A stretch of 45,606 nucleotides of DNA from Streptomyces olivoverticillatus (GCF_014203555.1 NZ_JACHJH010000012.1:1-45606); one strand, 5' to 3'; positions 26,208-34,947 are shown, counted from the stretch's first letter. Notes: generated from the sequence alone by a model not told the origin. Program-made: numbers and translations.

Positions 26208-27740
26208 ATGAGTGCGGCGAGGAACCGCAAGGGGCGGCTCGTGGCTCTGGGGGTGACGCTCGCGGTGAGCGCCGGGGCGCCGGGAACGGGCACGGCCTGC
26301 GCGACGGCGCGGCCGGAACCGGTGCTGCTGGACGGCAGCGGCGAGTGCACCTTCCCGATGAAGAAGCAGATTTCGGGCCTGCCGTGGTCCCTGCAGCGGG
26401 TGGTCTTCGATGAACTGTGGCAGGACACCAAGGGCAAGGGCGTCAGGGTCGCGGTCATCGACACCGGGGTCGACCGGGACAACCCACAGCTGACGGACGC
26501 CGTCGACCGCTCCTCCGGCTTGGACCTGCTGCCGAGGGAACGCGAGCCGGAGCCCGCCCCGGCCCCGAGCACCCCGCCCCCCAGCCCCACCCCGGCGCCC
26601 ACCCCGACCCCCAGTCCCAGTCCCAGCAAGAGTCCGGACAAGGGCGGAGCGAAGTCACCGGCCCCGACGCCGGGCAAGACGCCCGGCCCCACGCCCAAGC
26701 CCACCCCCCGCAGGGCCGCAGGAGGCTCGACGCAGAGCCGGCTGCAGTCCCGCGAGGCCCCGGCCCCCGCGCCGAGCGCGACCCCGCCCCAGGCGCCGCC
26801 GCCCCAGACCCCCCAGCCCCCGGTCGCTGACGCGAGCAGCGGCGACGGGACCACTGACCTGGTCGGGCACGGCACCAAGGTCGCCGGGATCATCGCCGCG
26901 CGCCCGCGCGAGGGCACGGGCTTCGTGGGGCTGGCTCCCGAGTCGACGATCATTCCGATCCGGCAGAACGACGAGAAGGGCACTGGCACGACCACCACAC
27001 TCGCCGCCGCCATCCGGCATGCCATCCGCGAACACGCCCGGGTCATCAACATCTCCCAGGACACGACCAAGGAGCTGCTCCCCGACTCGGAGCTCGAGCT
27101 GGCCGTCCGCGAGGCGCTGGACGAGGACATCGTCGTGGTCGCCTCGGCGGGCAACGACGGCCTGGAGGGCAAGGTGAAGAAGACCTACCCGGCCGCCTAC
27201 TCGGGGGTGCTCGCCGTCGCCGCCTCGGACCGTAACAACGAGCGGGCGCCGTTCTCGCAGGCAGGCGATTTCGTAGGTGTCGCGGCGCCCGGCGTCGAAA
27301 TGGTCTCCACCGTGCCCAAGGGCGGCCAGTGCGTCGACAGCGGCACGAGTTTCTCCGCGCCGTATGTGGCGGGAATTGCGGCCCTCATCCGCGCGAAGCA
27401 TCCGAAGTGGAAGCAGAACCAGGTCGTCGCGCAGATCGAACAGACCGCGCAGCGGGCCGTGAAAGGACGCGACGACTTCATCGGCTGGGGCGTTGCCGAC
27501 CCCGTGCGCGCGCTGACCGACGACGACCACCCCCGCGACGCGCCCACTCCGGACCGTCCGGTTTCGGACGGCCTGCGCGCGCCCGAACCGGCCGCCCTGA
27601 CCGTGGGCGAGACGGCCCAGGAACGGACCGAGCGCCTGGCAACGTACGTCTTGGCAGCGGCAGTTGCCCTGGTGGCGGCGATCACGGGCGGGGCGGTCGT
27701 GCTGCGGGACCGGCGGCGGCGTGCGGCCCGCCGGGCGTGA
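26208..27740 (+). CDS. mycP: Mycosin (subtilisin-like serine protease) MycP
   Basis: This 510-residue type VII secretion protease is anchored outside the membrane. An N-terminal signal sequence (about 8-32) and a C-terminal transmembrane helix (about 474-495) followed by RRRRAARRA give the mycosin topology. The subtilase triad is intact: Asp85 in VIDTGVD, His221 in GHGTKVAGI and Ser381 in GTSFSAPYVAG, with Asn316 of AGND for the oxyanion hole. Between Asp85 and His221 is an insertion of about 95 residues (113-207) made largely of Pro, Ala, Thr and Ser. Mycosins stabilise the ESX complex and process some substrates. The gene starts 24 bases after eccB with AGGGGAGAGGG upstream and is surely in the same transcript. 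Confidence 0.94.
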   Translation: MSAARNRKGRLVALGVTLAVSAGAPGTGTACATARPEPVLLDGSGECTFPMKKQISGLPWSLQRVVFDELWQDTKGKGVRVAVIDTGVDRDNPQLTDAVDRSSGLDLLPREREPEPAPAPSTPPPSPTPAPTPTPSPSPSKSPDKGGAKSPAPTPGKTPGPTPKPTPRRAAGGSTQSRLQSREAPAPAPSATPPQAPPPQTPQPPVADASSGDGTTDLVGHGTKVAGIIAARPREGTGFVGLAPESTIIPIRQNDEKGTGTTTTLAAAIRHAIREHARVINISQDTTKELLPDSELELAVREALDEDIVVVASAGNDGLEGKVKKTYPAAYSGVLAVAASDRNNERAPFSQAGDFVGVAAPGVEMVSTVPKGGQCVDSGTSFSAPYVAGIAALIRAKHPKWKQNQVVAQIEQTAQRAVKGRDDFIGWGVADPVRALTDDDHPRDAPTPDRPVSDGLRAPEPAALTVGETAQERTERLATYVLAAAVALVAAITGGAVVLRDRRRRAARRA

Positions 27741-27762
27741 CCGGCGGCGCGCCGCGCATTGG

Positions 27763-27792
27763 TTGGAAGGCCCATGCGCCAGTGGCTAGAGT
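27763..27792 (+). promoter_or_regulatory. Candidate esxBA promoter
   Basis: TTGGAA (27763-27768), an 18-base spacer and TAGAGT (27787-27792) form the best promoter-like pair in the 137-base mycP-esxB spacer. A start near 27799 would leave a leader of about 80 bases. A separate promoter would allow the two WXG100 genes to be expressed above the membrane components. Confidence 0.4.
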
Positions 27793-27877
27793 GGCATGGA
27801 CAACTTCGGTCCGGTGCATATGAGAGTCGCGTCGACGGTCTCGTATGACAGCCGATTCATGGGGGGAAGGATGCAGG

Positions 27878-28216
27878 ATGGGTGAAAAGCTTCGGCTTGA
27901 AGATGGCAGGCTCAATGGCCTTGCCAACGACCTTGGCACCATGCACGACACGCTCGAGGGCAGGATCGCCGCTCTGAACGCCGTGGTCGACTCGATCGAG
28001 GGCCACTGGAAGGGCATCGCCGCCAATGCGTACAACGGCCTGCAGCGTCAGGTCAACGACGACGTGCGCCGCCTCAAGGAGCTGCTGGCCTTCACCAAGG
28101 AAGCGATCGTGGCGAGCGACCGGGGCTTCACCCAGGAAGAGCACGAGCGCCTCAACAGCTTCAAGGGCGTGGCCGAGCCAACCGGCGGCATTCTCAACCG
28201 TTTCAACGCTTCGTAG
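27878..28216 (+). CDS. esxB: WXG100-family protein EsxB
   Basis: This 112-residue helical-hairpin protein has the turn motif in EGHWKGIAANAY (W44-x-G46). WXG100 proteins form antiparallel dimers and are secreted by the type VII apparatus. It lacks a clear C-terminal Tyr-x-x-x-Asp/Glu signal; the nearest segment, GFTQEEHERL, has Phe at the Tyr position. The C-terminus continues with PTGGILNRFNAS. The ATG at 27878 has GGAAGG seven bases upstream; an in-frame ATG at 27845 lacks a ribosome site. The name follows S. coelicolor usage, where the first of the two genes is EsxB. Confidence 0.88.
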   Translation: MGEKLRLEDGRLNGLANDLGTMHDTLEGRIAALNAVVDSIEGHWKGIAANAYNGLQRQVNDDVRRLKELLAFTKEAIVASDRGFTQEEHERLNSFKGVAEPTGGILNRFNAS

Positions 28217-28301
28217 TGCACGGCATTACGCCGAGCAGTACGTCAAGCAGTACGCCGACTCGCCGTACGCCACCCCAATTCGCGTCAGGAGAGACCGCCC
28301 C

Positions 28302-28586
28302 ATGGAGATCACTTACTCCGGCGTAGTCGAGGCCTCACACCAGGTCCGGACGACCGCCAACACCATCAAGGACCAGCTGGACGCCCTCAACCGCCGCGTC
28401 CTCGACGTCGTCGAGACCTGGGACGGCGAGACCAAGAAGGCCTTCAACGAGCGTCACCACCACTGGCAGAAGAACGTGGACGACATGCACCAGACCCTTC
28501 TGGTCATTGCCGGAAAGCTCGCTGAGGCCACCGAGGGCTACAAGAACAACGACCTGGCCCAGGCCCGCCGCTTCCACCACCAGTGA
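28302..28586 (+). CDS. esxA: WXG100-family protein EsxA
   Basis: This 94-residue protein is the second WXG100 partner, with the turn motif ETWDGETKKAF (W40-x-G42) between two helices. Near the C-terminus, EGYKNNDLAQ contains Y80-x-x-x-D84, the general type VII secretion signal, so this subunit probably carries the export signal for the EsxA-EsxB dimer. In S. coelicolor the homologous pair is secreted and affects sporulation, which is published for that species; transfer to this organism is inference. AGGAGA lies about nine bases before the ATG. An 85-base spacer without a recognisable gene separates it from esxB. Confidence 0.92.
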   Translation: MEITYSGVVEASHQVRTTANTIKDQLDALNRRVLDVVETWDGETKKAFNERHHHWQKNVDDMHQTLLVIAGKLAEATEGYKNNDLAQARRFHHQ

Positions 28587-28601
28587 GCCCGCTCGCGCGG
28601 A

Positions 28602-28635
28602 CCCTCGTCGCCTCCCCTGTGAGGCGCGGCGAGGG
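28602..28635 (+). terminator. Hairpin terminator after esxA
   Basis: CCCTCG and CGCCTC pair with GAGGCG and CGAGGG around a small internal bulge and the loop CCCTGT. It begins 15 bases after the esxA stop and lies between convergent genes. Confidence 0.65.
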
Positions 28636-28659
28636 CCCGTGCGCAGGCGCATCCCGCGA

Positions 28660-28890
28660 CTATTCCAGGTCGAACTCGCCGTCGCGCACGCCCAGGACGA
28701 AGGCCCGCCACTCGCTCTCCGTGTAGCGCAGCACGGTGTCGGGGTCCTCGGAATTACGCATGGCCACCGCACCGCCCGGCAGGTAGGCGATTTCGACCCG
28801 TTCCTCGTTGCCGGTGCCGGGCGCGCTGAGCCACTCCGCGTCGGAGATGTCCATCGCGTACAGCTCGGCCTTTTCGTGCTCGCTGATCAT
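28660..28890 (-). CDS. DUF397-domain small protein
   Basis: In this 76-residue protein, ISDAEWLSAPGTGNEERVEIAYLPGGAVAMRNSEDPDTVLRYTESEWRAFVLGVRDGEFD is a complete DUF397 domain, with the usual W(x)n-S, VA(V/M)R(N/D)S and EWxAFxxGVxxGEFD elements. Streptomyces genomes encode dozens, generally beside an XRE-family regulator and sometimes as small antagonists of it. No such regulator is adjacent here, so it is an orphan copy. ATG at 28890 has AAGGAC about nine bases upstream; a TTG eight codons earlier is possible but less likely. Nothing ties it functionally to secretion apart from its place between esxA and eccC. Confidence 0.85.
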   Translation of the reverse strand: MISEHEKAELYAMDISDAEWLSAPGTGNEERVEIAYLPGGAVAMRNSEDPDTVLRYTESEWRAFVLGVRDGEFDLE

Positions 28891-28974
28891 CGGGCAAGGG
28901 TCCTTTCGCCACAACCACGGTGAACTCGTCCAGGCAGTATCTTGCTCAACTCGGGGACACCGTGCAGCCGAACG

Positions 28975-29335
28975 TCAGAAGACCGGCATCGCGGTGAGCG
29001 TCTCGTCGTACACGAGGAAGACCCGGTTGCCCGCGCCGGCCATGCGCAACTGGCTTGCCCCCAGCGACGTCGTAGGTCCAGGCGAGTCTGCCCGAATCCT
29101 TGTGCAGGGCGGAGACCCTGTGCGAGCCGGTGACGGTGGACACGACCCAGACCGTTCTGCCCCGGACCGTGAGTACCAGGGCGACGGGCAGCTTCTCCTC
29201 ATCCGAACGTGGTCCCAGTCGACGGACCCATCGTGCTGGTTGCGCCGACTGACTCTGCGTGCCGTCCATGGCGTAGAGAGCGTCCCCGCCGAGAGTAAAG
29301 CGGGGTGCGGTGAGCAGTGATAGCGCCGCCGGCCG
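28975..29335 (-). pseudogene. Frameshifted C-terminal remnant of a PQQ/beta-propeller-like protein
   Basis: Directly after the eccC stop, in the same minus-strand frame, there is protein-like sequence without a start codon: PRFTLGGDALYAMDGTQ, then LVLTVRGRTVWVVSTVTG and ALHKDSGRLAWTYDVAG. These resemble blades of a PQQ-like beta-propeller. The frame breaks at a run of five C on the plus strand (29058-29062). Removing one base restores GASQLRMAGAGNRVFLVYDE and then ETLTAMPVF with a TGA at 28975. It is thus about 120 residues of the end of a larger protein whose start is missing. The break could also be a sequencing error, but the missing start would remain. The parent protein is not identified. 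Confidence 0.65.
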
Positions 29336-32300
29336 TCAGTCCGTCGGCACCCAGCCCGCCTGGACCAGCGACGCCCCCTGCTTGCGGGAGACGAACACAC
29401 CGCGCCCCGGGGGCAGCCTGCGCGCCTTCACGCTGCCCAGCAGCTCGCCTTCGCCCGGGTCGCCGGAGAGCACGACGCCTTGGGCGCCCAGCTCCTTGAA
29501 CCGCTGGATGAACGGCTCGTAGGAGGAGCGGCCGGCGCCCGCACTGCTGCGGGCCAGGATGACGTTGACCCCAGCGTCCCGCGCGTACGGCAGGTTGTCG
29601 ACGAGCTGAGCCATCGGGTTGCCGGACGAGGTGGCCACCAGATCGTAGTCGTCGACGATGATGAAGGCCCGCGGCCCGCTCCACCAACTGCGGTTGCGCA
29701 GCTGCTGCGGGGTCACGTCCGGGCCGGGGATGCGGCTGGTGATGAGGGTGTTCATGTCGGCCAGGTATGGCTCGAGGGCGTTCTTGGTCGTCGCATAGCC
29801 GACCAGGTGCGGCTCGGGCACGCATTCCAGCAGCCCGCGCCGGTAGTCGCCGACGCAGAACAGTGCCTCTTCGGGCGTGTACCGCTCGGTGAGCTGCTTG
29901 ATGAGCAGGCGCAGCAGGGCGGTCTTGCCGGATTCGCTCTCGCCGTAGACGGCGAACAGCGGATCGCTGTCGAAGTCGACGAAGACGGGGGCGAGGTTCA
30001 TCTCGTCCAGACCGATGGCGACGCCGCGCCCGGGCTCGGCGTTCCCGCCGGGCAGTTCGCGGACGGACAGCAGGGCAGGCAGCATCCGTACCCGGGGCGC
30101 GTGGGGGCCGGGCCAGCCCTCGGCCGACGCCTTGACGAAGTCGGCCGTGGCCTCGGAGAGGTCCTCGCCGCCGCCCGTGGCGCCGTCGATGCGGGGCAGG
30201 CCGCCCAGGAAGTGCAGCTTCTCGGCGGTGAGGCCGCGGCCGGGCACCCCGACCGGCACGTTGACGGCGATCTTGCGGTCGAGCTCGGAGTCGAGCGGGT
30301 CGCCCAGGCGAAGCTCCAGCCGGCCGAGCAGCTGGTCCTTGAGCGCGGCCCGCATCTCCATGTAGCGGGAGACGGTGACGACCAGGTGCACGCCCAGGCC
30401 CAGGCCGCGGGTGGCGATGTCGGCGACGAAGGGTTCGAGATGCTCGTAGTCGGTCTTGAAGGACTGCCAGCCGTCGACGAGCAGGAAGACGTCGCCCCAG
30501 GGCTGGTCGGGGAGGTTTCCGGCGGCGCGCAGGCGCCGGTAGGTGGTGATGGAGTCGATGTTGTGGTCGCGGAAGTAGGCTTCGCGCTGGTTGAGGATGC
30601 CGGTGACCTCGGCGACCGTACGCCGGACCTTCTCCGGGTCCAGTCGGGAGGCGACCCCGCCCACATGCGGCAGCCCTTGGACGGCGCTCATGCCGCCGCC
30701 GCCGAAGTCCAGCCCGTAGAACTGGACCTCGTGCGGGGTGTGGGTGAGGGCGAAGGCGCCGACGAGGGTGCGCAGGAGCGTGGACTTGCCCGAGCGGGGG
30801 CCGCCCACCACGAGCATGTGGCCGGCGGCGCCGGAGAAGTCGCGGACGAGGACGTCGCGCCGCTGCTCGAAGGGCTTGTCCACCAGGCCGAGAGGGACGC
30901 TCAGTCCGCCCGGTCGCGGGGAACCCTCGGCGTGCAGGCCGCGTTCGGGCGTCACAGCGAGGGTGGGCAGCAGCTGGTCCAGGGACGGCGCTTCGTTCAG
31001 CGGCGGCAGCCACACCTGATGGGCGGCCGGTCCCTGCCCCTCGAGGCGGCGCACAATGACGTCGAGGACGGTGTCGGCGAACGCGTCGTCCTCCGCCTGC
31101 CGCGCGGCGGGCGTGAAGCCGGGGCCGGGCTCGGCGTAGCGGACGGGCACTGGTGCGGCCGTGAACAGCACGGGCCTGCGGTCACCGGTGAAGCCCCCGG
31201 AGCGCGTCGGGGCGCCGCCCGCGCCTCGGTAGTCGGCGGATACGTAGGCGGCCTTGAAGCGCGTCATCTCGTCCGTGCCGAACTTCAGGTAGCCGGAGCC
31301 GGGCACCGACGGCAGGTGGTAGGCGTCGGGCACGCCGAGCGCGGTGCGGGACTCGGCGGCGGAGAAGGTCCGCAGTCCGATGCGGTACGACAGGTACGTG
31401 TCCAGGCCGCGCAGCCGCCCCTCTTCGAGTCGCTGCGAGGCCAGCAGCAGGTGCACGCCCAGCGACCGGCCGATGCGGCCGATCTGGATGAACATGTCGA
31501 TGAAGTCGGGTTTGGCGGTCAGGAGCTCGCTGAACTCGTCGATGACCAGCACGAGCGAGGCCAGCGGCTCCAGGGGCGCCCCCGCGGCGCGCGCCTTCTC
31601 GTAGTCGCCGAGGTTGGCGTAGTTGCCCGCCGCACGCAGCAGTTCCTGGCGTCGCTGTAGCTCGCCGGTGATGGAGTCGCGCATCCGGTCGACGAGCGTG
31701 AGGTCGTCCGCGAGGTTGGTGATGACCGCGGCGACGTGCGGCAGTTCCGCCATGCCCGCGAACGTCGCACCGCCCTTGAAGTCGGCGAGGACGAAGTTCA
31801 GCGTCTCCGAGGAGTGCGTGACCGCAAGCCCCAGGACCAGCGTGCGCAGCAGCTCCGACTTGCCCGAGCCCGTCGCGCCGACGCACAGCCCGTGCGGACC
31901 CATTCCGTCCTGTGCGGCCTCCTTGAGGTCCAGCATGACGGGCGTGCCGTCCTCGCCGACGCCGATGGGCACGCGCAGCCGCTCGGCCGCTGTCCGCGGC
32001 CGCCAGGCGGTGGCGACGTCCACGGCGGCGGGGTCGCCCAGGCCCAGCAAGTCGGCGAAGTCGAGGTTGGCGAGCAGCGGTTCATCGTCCCCGCCGCCCC
32101 CGCCCAGGCACAGCGGGGCCAGCTGCCGCCCCAGCGCCTCGGCGGCGGCCACGGACAGGAAGTCGGGCGTCCCGTGGTACGTGGCCGTCGCCGACTCCAG
32201 CCGCAGCGTGCCCGGCCGTACGGTGACGGACAGCCCGCCGAGGGACTCCTCCAGCTCGCCCGGCACGACCTCCAGCACGGTGACGCCCTGCAGCCCTTCG

Positions 32301-33295
32301 GTCGAGGCCAGCAGCGAATCGGCCCCCACGACACCGCCGTCCAGGACGACCACCACATGCGGCCGGTCCAGCAGTGGCTGTCCGTCCCTGGCGAACCGTG
32401 GGCGCCCCTCCAGGCGGTCGCGCAGCAGCTCCTCCACTTCGTGCAAGTCTTCGCCGAACAGCCGCTTGGTGCCCGCCCCGTCGGCCGTGCCGGCCGCCTG
32501 GGTGTGCGGCAGCCACTTGCACCAGTCCCACTCGGCGGCCGCGTCCTGCGCAGCGACCACCGCGATCACACAGTCGTCGGGGGAGTGCAAAGCAGCCAGT
32601 GACGCCACCAGTGCGCGCGCCGCCCCGCGCACGCAGTCACGCTCACCCGAGACGACCACGTGGTAGAAGGCACGCAGCGACACCGCCACCGGCAGTCCGT
32701 CCAGCGAACCGTGTGTGGCCAGGAACTGCTGCATGGCGTTGGCCGACAGCGGCTCCAGCTCCTCGACCGGCGCCGTGGTCGGCGCGACCAGCGGGGTCCA
32801 CAACTGCTGCGGCCCCAGCCCGATCCGCACCTGCCCGAAGTCCTTGTCCGACACCCGCCGCTCCCACAGCCGACTGCCCTCCGCGGCCAGCGACCACAAC
32901 TGCCCGGGATCGGGGTGCAGGTAGAACTGCGCGTCGCGCTGGGCGAGGGCGGTGCGCCGCACTGTGCGCCGGGTCTGCGCCAAGTACTTCAGGTAGTCAC
33001 GGCGGCCGTCGACTGCCGCGCCCTGCGTGCCCTTGCGGTAACGGACCACTTGCGAGACCGCCATGGCGACCGTCGACAGCAGCATCAGCCCGCCCATGAC
33101 CTTCATGAACGGCTGGGTGCCGGGCATGAAGAAGAACACCACCGACGAACCCATGCCGAGCATCGGCAGGAGCTGCATGGCCATGCCCTCCTGCTGCCCG
33201 CGCGGCAGCTCCGGAGGCGCTTCGAGCCGCACTTCGTCCGCCGGGAGCTCGGGCGGCACCACCCGAGGCGGACGTTTCACGATGACCTGGCTCAC
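29336..33295 (-). CDS. eccC: Type VII secretion FtsK/SpoIIIE-type ATPase EccC
   Basis: This 1319-residue protein is the motor of the ESX apparatus. It begins SQVIVKRPPRVVPPE, the conserved EccC N-terminus, and has two transmembrane helices (about 38-85). Three FtsK/SpoIIIE ATPase domains follow. Walker A motifs are GATGSGKSE (about 473), GGPRSGKST (about 832) and GESESGKTA (about 1123); Walker B motifs are VLVIDEFSE, VFLLVDGWQ and FIIVDDYD. Only the first domain keeps the catalytic Glu, which fits published work on Thermomonospora EccC, where the later domains bind EsxB rather than drive hydrolysis. The GTG at 33295 gives the family N-terminus, although its ribosome site (GAGGG) is distant. 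It is divergent from eccD. Confidence 0.96.
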   Translation of the reverse strand: MSQVIVKRPPRVVPPELPADEVRLEAPPELPRGQQEGMAMQLLPMLGMGSSVVFFFMPGTQPFMKVMGGLMLLSTVAMAVSQVVRYRKGTQGAAVDGRRDYLKYLAQTRRTVRRTALAQRDAQFYLHPDPGQLWSLAAEGSRLWERRVSDKDFGQVRIGLGPQQLWTPLVAPTTAPVEELEPLSANAMQQFLATHGSLDGLPVAVSLRAFYHVVVSGERDCVRGAARALVASLAALHSPDDCVIAVVAAQDAAAEWDWCKWLPHTQAAGTADGAGTKRLFGEDLHEVEELLRDRLEGRPRFARDGQPLLDRPHVVVVLDGGVVGADSLLASTEGLQGVTVLEVVPGELEESLGGLSVTVRPGTLRLESATATYHGTPDFLSVAAAEALGRQLAPLCLGGGGGDDEPLLANLDFADLLGLGDPAAVDVATAWRPRTAAERLRVPIGVGEDGTPVMLDLKEAAQDGMGPHGLCVGATGSGKSELLRTLVLGLAVTHSSETLNFVLADFKGGATFAGMAELPHVAAVITNLADDLTLVDRMRDSITGELQRRQELLRAAGNYANLGDYEKARAAGAPLEPLASLVLVIDEFSELLTAKPDFIDMFIQIGRIGRSLGVHLLLASQRLEEGRLRGLDTYLSYRIGLRTFSAAESRTALGVPDAYHLPSVPGSGYLKFGTDEMTRFKAAYVSADYRGAGGAPTRSGGFTGDRRPVLFTAAPVPVRYAEPGPGFTPAARQAEDDAFADTVLDVIVRRLEGQGPAAHQVWLPPLNEAPSLDQLLPTLAVTPERGLHAEGSPRPGGLSVPLGLVDKPFEQRRDVLVRDFSGAAGHMLVVGGPRSGKSTLLRTLVGAFALTHTPHEVQFYGLDFGGGGMSAVQGLPHVGGVASRLDPEKVRRTVAEVTGILNQREAYFRDHNIDSITTYRRLRAAGNLPDQPWGDVFLLVDGWQSFKTDYEHLEPFVADIATRGLGLGVHLVVTVSRYMEMRAALKDQLLGRLELRLGDPLDSELDRKIAVNVPVGVPGRGLTAEKLHFLGGLPRIDGATGGGEDLSEATADFVKASAEGWPGPHAPRVRMLPALLSVRELPGGNAEPGRGVAIGLDEMNLAPVFVDFDSDPLFAVYGESESGKTALLRLLIKQLTERYTPEEALFCVGDYRRGLLECVPEPHLVGYATTKNALEPYLADMNTLITSRIPGPDVTPQQLRNRSWWSGPRAFIIVDDYDLVATSSGNPMAQLVDNLPYARDAGVNVILARSSAGAGRSSYEPFIQRFKELGAQGVVLSGDPGEGELLGSVKARRLPPGRGVFVSRKQGASLVQAGWVPTD

Positions 33296-33344
33296 CGGCG
33301 TATCAATCCCTCGGTACAGGCTGGACGGCTGAGGATCGGCGATG

Positions 33345-33395
33345 ATCCTACGTGTCCGACTAGGTGCATGACACAGCGTTGGCTGCCGGTAGGGT
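33345..33395. promoter_or_regulatory. Candidate overlapping divergent promoters for eccC and eccD
   Basis: Plus strand: ATGACA (33368-33373), 16 bases, TAGGGT (33390-33395). Minus strand: TAGGAT (33350-33345), with the same hexamer read as TGTCAT 17 bases upstream. The two -10 boxes are convincing Streptomyces forms, while the shared -35 is weak, especially for eccC. If both are real, the two genes compete for or are co-regulated at one site. Confidence 0.4.
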
Positions 33396-33454
33396 GGCGG
33401 CCCGTCCGGTCCGTGCGACCACGGGCCACGACAGGGAACGAGGGGGAACATCAG

Positions 33455-34915
33455 GTGAGTTCGGCTGCTACCACCGGTTATTGCCGGGTGACGGTCGTCG
33501 CCCCGGACAGCCGGATCGACGTCGCTCTTCCGGATGACGTCGCCCTCGCCGACCTCTTCCCGGAAATCCTCCGGCTGACCGGCCAGGCCACCCCCGAAGG
33601 CGCCCCGCCCGGCTATCACCTCGTTGCCCGCGACGGCACCGCGCTGGACTCCGGCCGCTCACTGGCCGCCCAGCGCGTCCTGGACGGCTCGGTGCTGCGG
33701 CTCCGCCCCTTCGCCGAATCCCTCCCCCCCGCCGTCTACGACGACGTCTCCGACGCCATCGCCTCCGCCGTCACCCGCGACCGCACCCTGTGGGACGAGC
33801 GCCTGCTGCGCGCCTGCGGGCTCGCCGGTGGGTCGCTGCTGCTGGCTCTGCTGGGCTTCGTCCTGTGGTTCGCCGACCCGGTGCGGCACGACATGCACGG
33901 CCTGCCCGGCATCGTCGCCGCCGCCGTCGGCCTGCTGCTGGCCGCCTACGCAGGCGTACGCGCACGGGTCTACGACGACAGCCCCTCCGCCGTCGCGCTG
34001 GGCCTGGCCGCCCTGCCCCACCTCATGATCGCAGGCTCCGGCGTCCTGGCCCCGGGTCCCGGTGAGGGCGCCGGGCGGCTGCAGTTCCTGCTCGGGTGCG
34101 TCGCGGTCCTGGTCGTCTCCGTCGCCCTCGTGGCTGCCGTGCCCTCCGGCGACGCACCTTTCGTGGCCGTCGTCACCGCCGCGGCCGTCGGCACCCTGGC
34201 CACCTTCGGGGCGGTCCTCACCGAGGCGAGCCCGGCCCGTGCCGCCGCCGTCTGCGCGGTCACCGCCATCGGCGCCGTCGCCTTCCTGCCGGGCCTCTCC
34301 GCCCGCGTCGCCCGGCTCCCCATCGGCTATGCGACCCCCCGCTCCGCGGCCGGCGCCGCGGAGCCGGACGCCGCGGCCGCGGACCTGGTGGACGCGGACC
34401 GCATAGCGGCCAAGGCCCGGCGCGGCCACGAGCTGCTGCTCGGGCTCGTCGGCGGCTGCGCGGCCGTCGTGACCGGCTCCGCGGCGGTCCTCGGCTTCTC
34501 CGGCAACGCCTGGGCCGAGCTCCTCGCCGCCACCTGCGGCGTTGCCACCCTGCTGCGCGCCCGCCTCTTCAGCCACACCGCCCAGGTCGCCTCACTCGTC
34601 GGCGCGGGCCTGGTCACCCTCGCCCTGCTCGTCCTCGGCCTGTCCCTCAACCCGCCCGGCGACGCCCTACGCGCCCTGCTCAGCGAGCACGACCACGGCC
34701 CGCTCGACGTCCGCACCATCTGGCTGGCCGCCGCCGTCACCATCGGCGCGGCCGTCATCCTCGCCGTCGCCCTGATCGTCCCGAAGAAGGGCCTGTCGCC
34801 CTTCTGGGGCCGCGTCTCCGACATGGCCGAGAGCGCCTTCCTGCTCTGCCTGGTCCCGCTCTGCCTGGCCGTCCTCGACGTCTACTCCGCGGCACGGAGC
34901 ATGACCAGCGGGTGA
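33455..34915 (+). CDS. eccD: Type VII secretion membrane channel protein EccD
   Basis: This 486-residue protein has an N-terminal ubiquitin-like domain (about 1-95): YCRVTVVAPDSRIDVALPDDVALADLFPEIL followed by a beta-grasp pattern ending VLRLRPF. It continues with about eleven hydrophobic helices (about 125-480), including LLLALLGFVLWFADP, FLLGCVAVLVVSVALVAAV and a final AFLLCLVPLCLAVLDVYSAA. This is the EccD plan; EccD dimers line the membrane part of the ESX complex. The GTG at 33455 has AGGGGGA eight bases upstream. It is the last gene of the ESX block; rpsO starts about 190 bases later. There is no eccA, which is normal for Streptomyces ESX loci. Confidence 0.93.
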   Translation: MSSAATTGYCRVTVVAPDSRIDVALPDDVALADLFPEILRLTGQATPEGAPPGYHLVARDGTALDSGRSLAAQRVLDGSVLRLRPFAESLPPAVYDDVSDAIASAVTRDRTLWDERLLRACGLAGGSLLLALLGFVLWFADPVRHDMHGLPGIVAAAVGLLLAAYAGVRARVYDDSPSAVALGLAALPHLMIAGSGVLAPGPGEGAGRLQFLLGCVAVLVVSVALVAAVPSGDAPFVAVVTAAAVGTLATFGAVLTEASPARAAAVCAVTAIGAVAFLPGLSARVARLPIGYATPRSAAGAAEPDAAAADLVDADRIAAKARRGHELLLGLVGGCAAVVTGSAAVLGFSGNAWAELLAATCGVATLLRARLFSHTAQVASLVGAGLVTLALLVLGLSLNPPGDALRALLSEHDHGPLDVRTIWLAAAVTIGAAVILAVALIVPKKGLSPFWGRVSDMAESAFLLCLVPLCLAVLDVYSAARSMTSG

Positions 34916-34947
34916 GGACCGCAGGCGGGGGCGGGCCCCGAGGCTGG

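Noticed and set aside
28217..28301. Small gene between esxB and esxA
   Set aside because: The 85-base spacer contains repeated CAGTACG words but no start codon with a ribosome site; it is treated as spacer.
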